NCBI RefSeq assembly: GCF_019695415.1
Contig: NZ_JAIFKJ010000175.1
Location: 1-5,775, forward strand
Length of the DNA stretch: 5,775 nt
Source of the DNA: Thiohalocapsa sp.
GTDB lineage: Bacteria; Pseudomonadota; Gammaproteobacteria; Chromatiales; Chromatiaceae
Direction: 5' to 3'
Under the pieces are notes generated by a model that was given only the letters and a program-made list of their open reading frames with translations, had not been told where the DNA came from and ran no database searches. The number at the start of each line of letters is the position of its first letter. Positions within the stretch are counted from its first letter, which is position 1. The position numbers were made by a program, and so were the translations under genes. Of this stretch, positions 4,925 through 5,775 are shown one piece after another.

Positions 4925-5775
4925 CTACCCGGCCTTCGCGCTGCGCTTTTGCCCGAAGACGCGAGGCTGCGTGTAGTGATCGATCATCGGGGCGGCGATG
5001 TTCAGCAGCAACACCGAGAAGGCCACGGCGTCCGGATAACCGCCCCAGGTGCGGATCACGAAGATCATCACACCGATGAGGAAGCCGTAGATCAGCTGCC
5101 CGCGCTTGGTGGTGGCCGCGCTCACGGGGTCCGTTGCAATGAAGAAGGCCCCGAGGATCGCTGCACCGGAAAAAAGATGAAAGGCCGGGAAGGGGTGTGT
5201 CGTCGGATCCAGCAGCCAAAAGACGCCGGCGGCGATGAGCAGGCCGCCGAGAAAGGCCACTGGGATATGCCAGGTGATCACGCGCCGCCAGAGCATATAG
5301 AGCCCGCCCAGCAGAAACCAGTTGGCGACCCACTCCCAGCCCCGGCCGCCGAAGTCCCCCCACAGGGGACTGGATGCACGGATCTCATCGATGGTCATGC
5401 CCTGGTCGAGCTTGGTGCGCATCTCGTCCAGCGGCGTGGCGGCACTCACCGCATCCCAGGTGTGCTCCGCCGGCAGCGCGCCGGTGAAGATGAGCCGCGC
5501 CGAATCGAGGAAGGACAGGGTCGTTAGATCCTGCGCCTGCAGCAGCTCCGGCACATTGGGCGGCAGCCAGGTGGTGGTGGCCACCGGATAGGAGACGAGC
5601 AGGAAGACATAACCCGCCATGGCCGGGTTGAAGGGGTTGTAGCCGATGCCCCCGTAGAGCTGTTTAACGATGACGATGGCGAACAGGATGCCGAGCAGGG
5701 TCAGCCACCAGGGCAGGGTTGGCGGGATGGTCAGCGCGAACAGCAGGGCCGTCACCACGGCGCTGTAGTCGCGGA
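4925..5775 (-). CDS. rnfD: Rnf electron-transport complex subunit D (RnfD/RsxD), 5' end missing
   Basis: A polytopic membrane flavoprotein subunit of the Rnf complex, related to NqrB. The frame stays open to the right edge, starting RDYSAVVTALL; the GTG at 5758 is an internal Val, not the start. About 282 residues are visible, and roughly 70-80 N-terminal residues are missing by comparison with E. coli RsxD (352). Family signatures are KQLYGGIGYNPFNPAM, WLPP, SAATPLDEM, LSFL, HLFSGAAILGAFFIATDPVSA, here given in short: FSGAAILGAFF and ATDPVSAATT, then GGYPDAVAFSVLL near the C-terminus. The Thr of SAATPLD (codon 5437-5435) matches the covalent FMN site (Thr187) known in RsxD/RnfD. The stop lies 64 nt before the chosen rnfG start, in the same transcription unit. 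rnfA, rnfB and rnfC should lie to the right. Confidence 0.95.
   Translation of the reverse strand, partial: RDYSAVVTALLFALTIPPTLPWWLTLLGILFAIVIVKQLYGGIGYNPFNPAMAGYVFLLVSYPVATTTWLPPNVPELLQAQDLTTLSFLDSARLIFTGALPAEHTWDAVSAATPLDEMRTKLDQGMTIDEIRASSPLWGDFGGRGWEWVANWFLLGGLYMLWRRVITWHIPVAFLGGLLIAAGVFWLLDPTTHPFPAFHLFSGAAILGAFFIATDPVSAATTKRGQLIYGFLIGVMIFVIRTWGGYPDAVAFSVLLLNIAAPMIDHYTQPRVFGQKRSAKAG

Noticed and set aside
4480..5591. Several plus-strand open frames opposite rnfG and rnfD, including 4667-5527
   Set aside because: They overlap two conserved minus-strand genes and encode no recognisable protein. They are by-products of high GC.
5758..5758. GTG start codon for rnfD
   Set aside because: The frame continues upstream to the window edge with conserved RnfD residues (RDYSA), so the GTG is an internal Val codon and the gene is truncated by the window.

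Overview
This GC-rich window (roughly two-thirds G+C by eye) comes from a bacterium that fixes CO2 by the Calvin cycle and carries an Rnf electron-transfer complex. The phosphoribulokinase is the short proteobacterial type, the Rnf order is D-G-E, and the sensor kinase has an RpfC-like core. Together these suggest a gammaproteobacterial autotroph, plausibly a purple sulfur bacterium or a chemolithotroph of the Ectothiorhodospiraceae/Chromatiales. That placement is an inference from gene content. No rRNA or other phylogenetic marker is present.

Layout. Positions 1-133 hold no gene but are packed with inverted repeats just downstream of the phosphoribulokinase stop codon. prk lies on the minus strand (134-1024). 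A 223-bp divergent intergenic region (1025-1247) contains the only clearly AT-rich patch and must hold the promoters of both flanking genes. A plus-strand hybrid sensor kinase (1248-3398) has a membrane input region, a kinase core, one degenerate receiver and one intact receiver. It converges, across 47 bp, on the end of an Rnf operon read from the minus strand: rnfD (partial, cut by the right edge), rnfG and rnfE. rnfA, rnfB and rnfC would be expected to the right of the window.

How the genes work together. PRK makes ribulose-1,5-bisphosphate for RuBisCO, using ATP. The Rnf complex couples ferredoxin:NAD+ electron transfer to an ion gradient and, run in reverse, can supply reduced ferredoxin, for example for nitrogen fixation. 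Both are linked to redox and energy balance in autotrophs. The kinase between them has no recognisable ligand domain, so any control over its neighbours is speculative.

The coding content belongs to known families. The points most worth a second look are the repeated palindromes after prk, a dnaX-type slippery heptamer in the linker between the two receivers of the kinase, and the kinase architecture itself (pseudo-receiver, no HPt). I found no convincing evidence of a wholly new system, tRNA, CRISPR array or insertion sequence.
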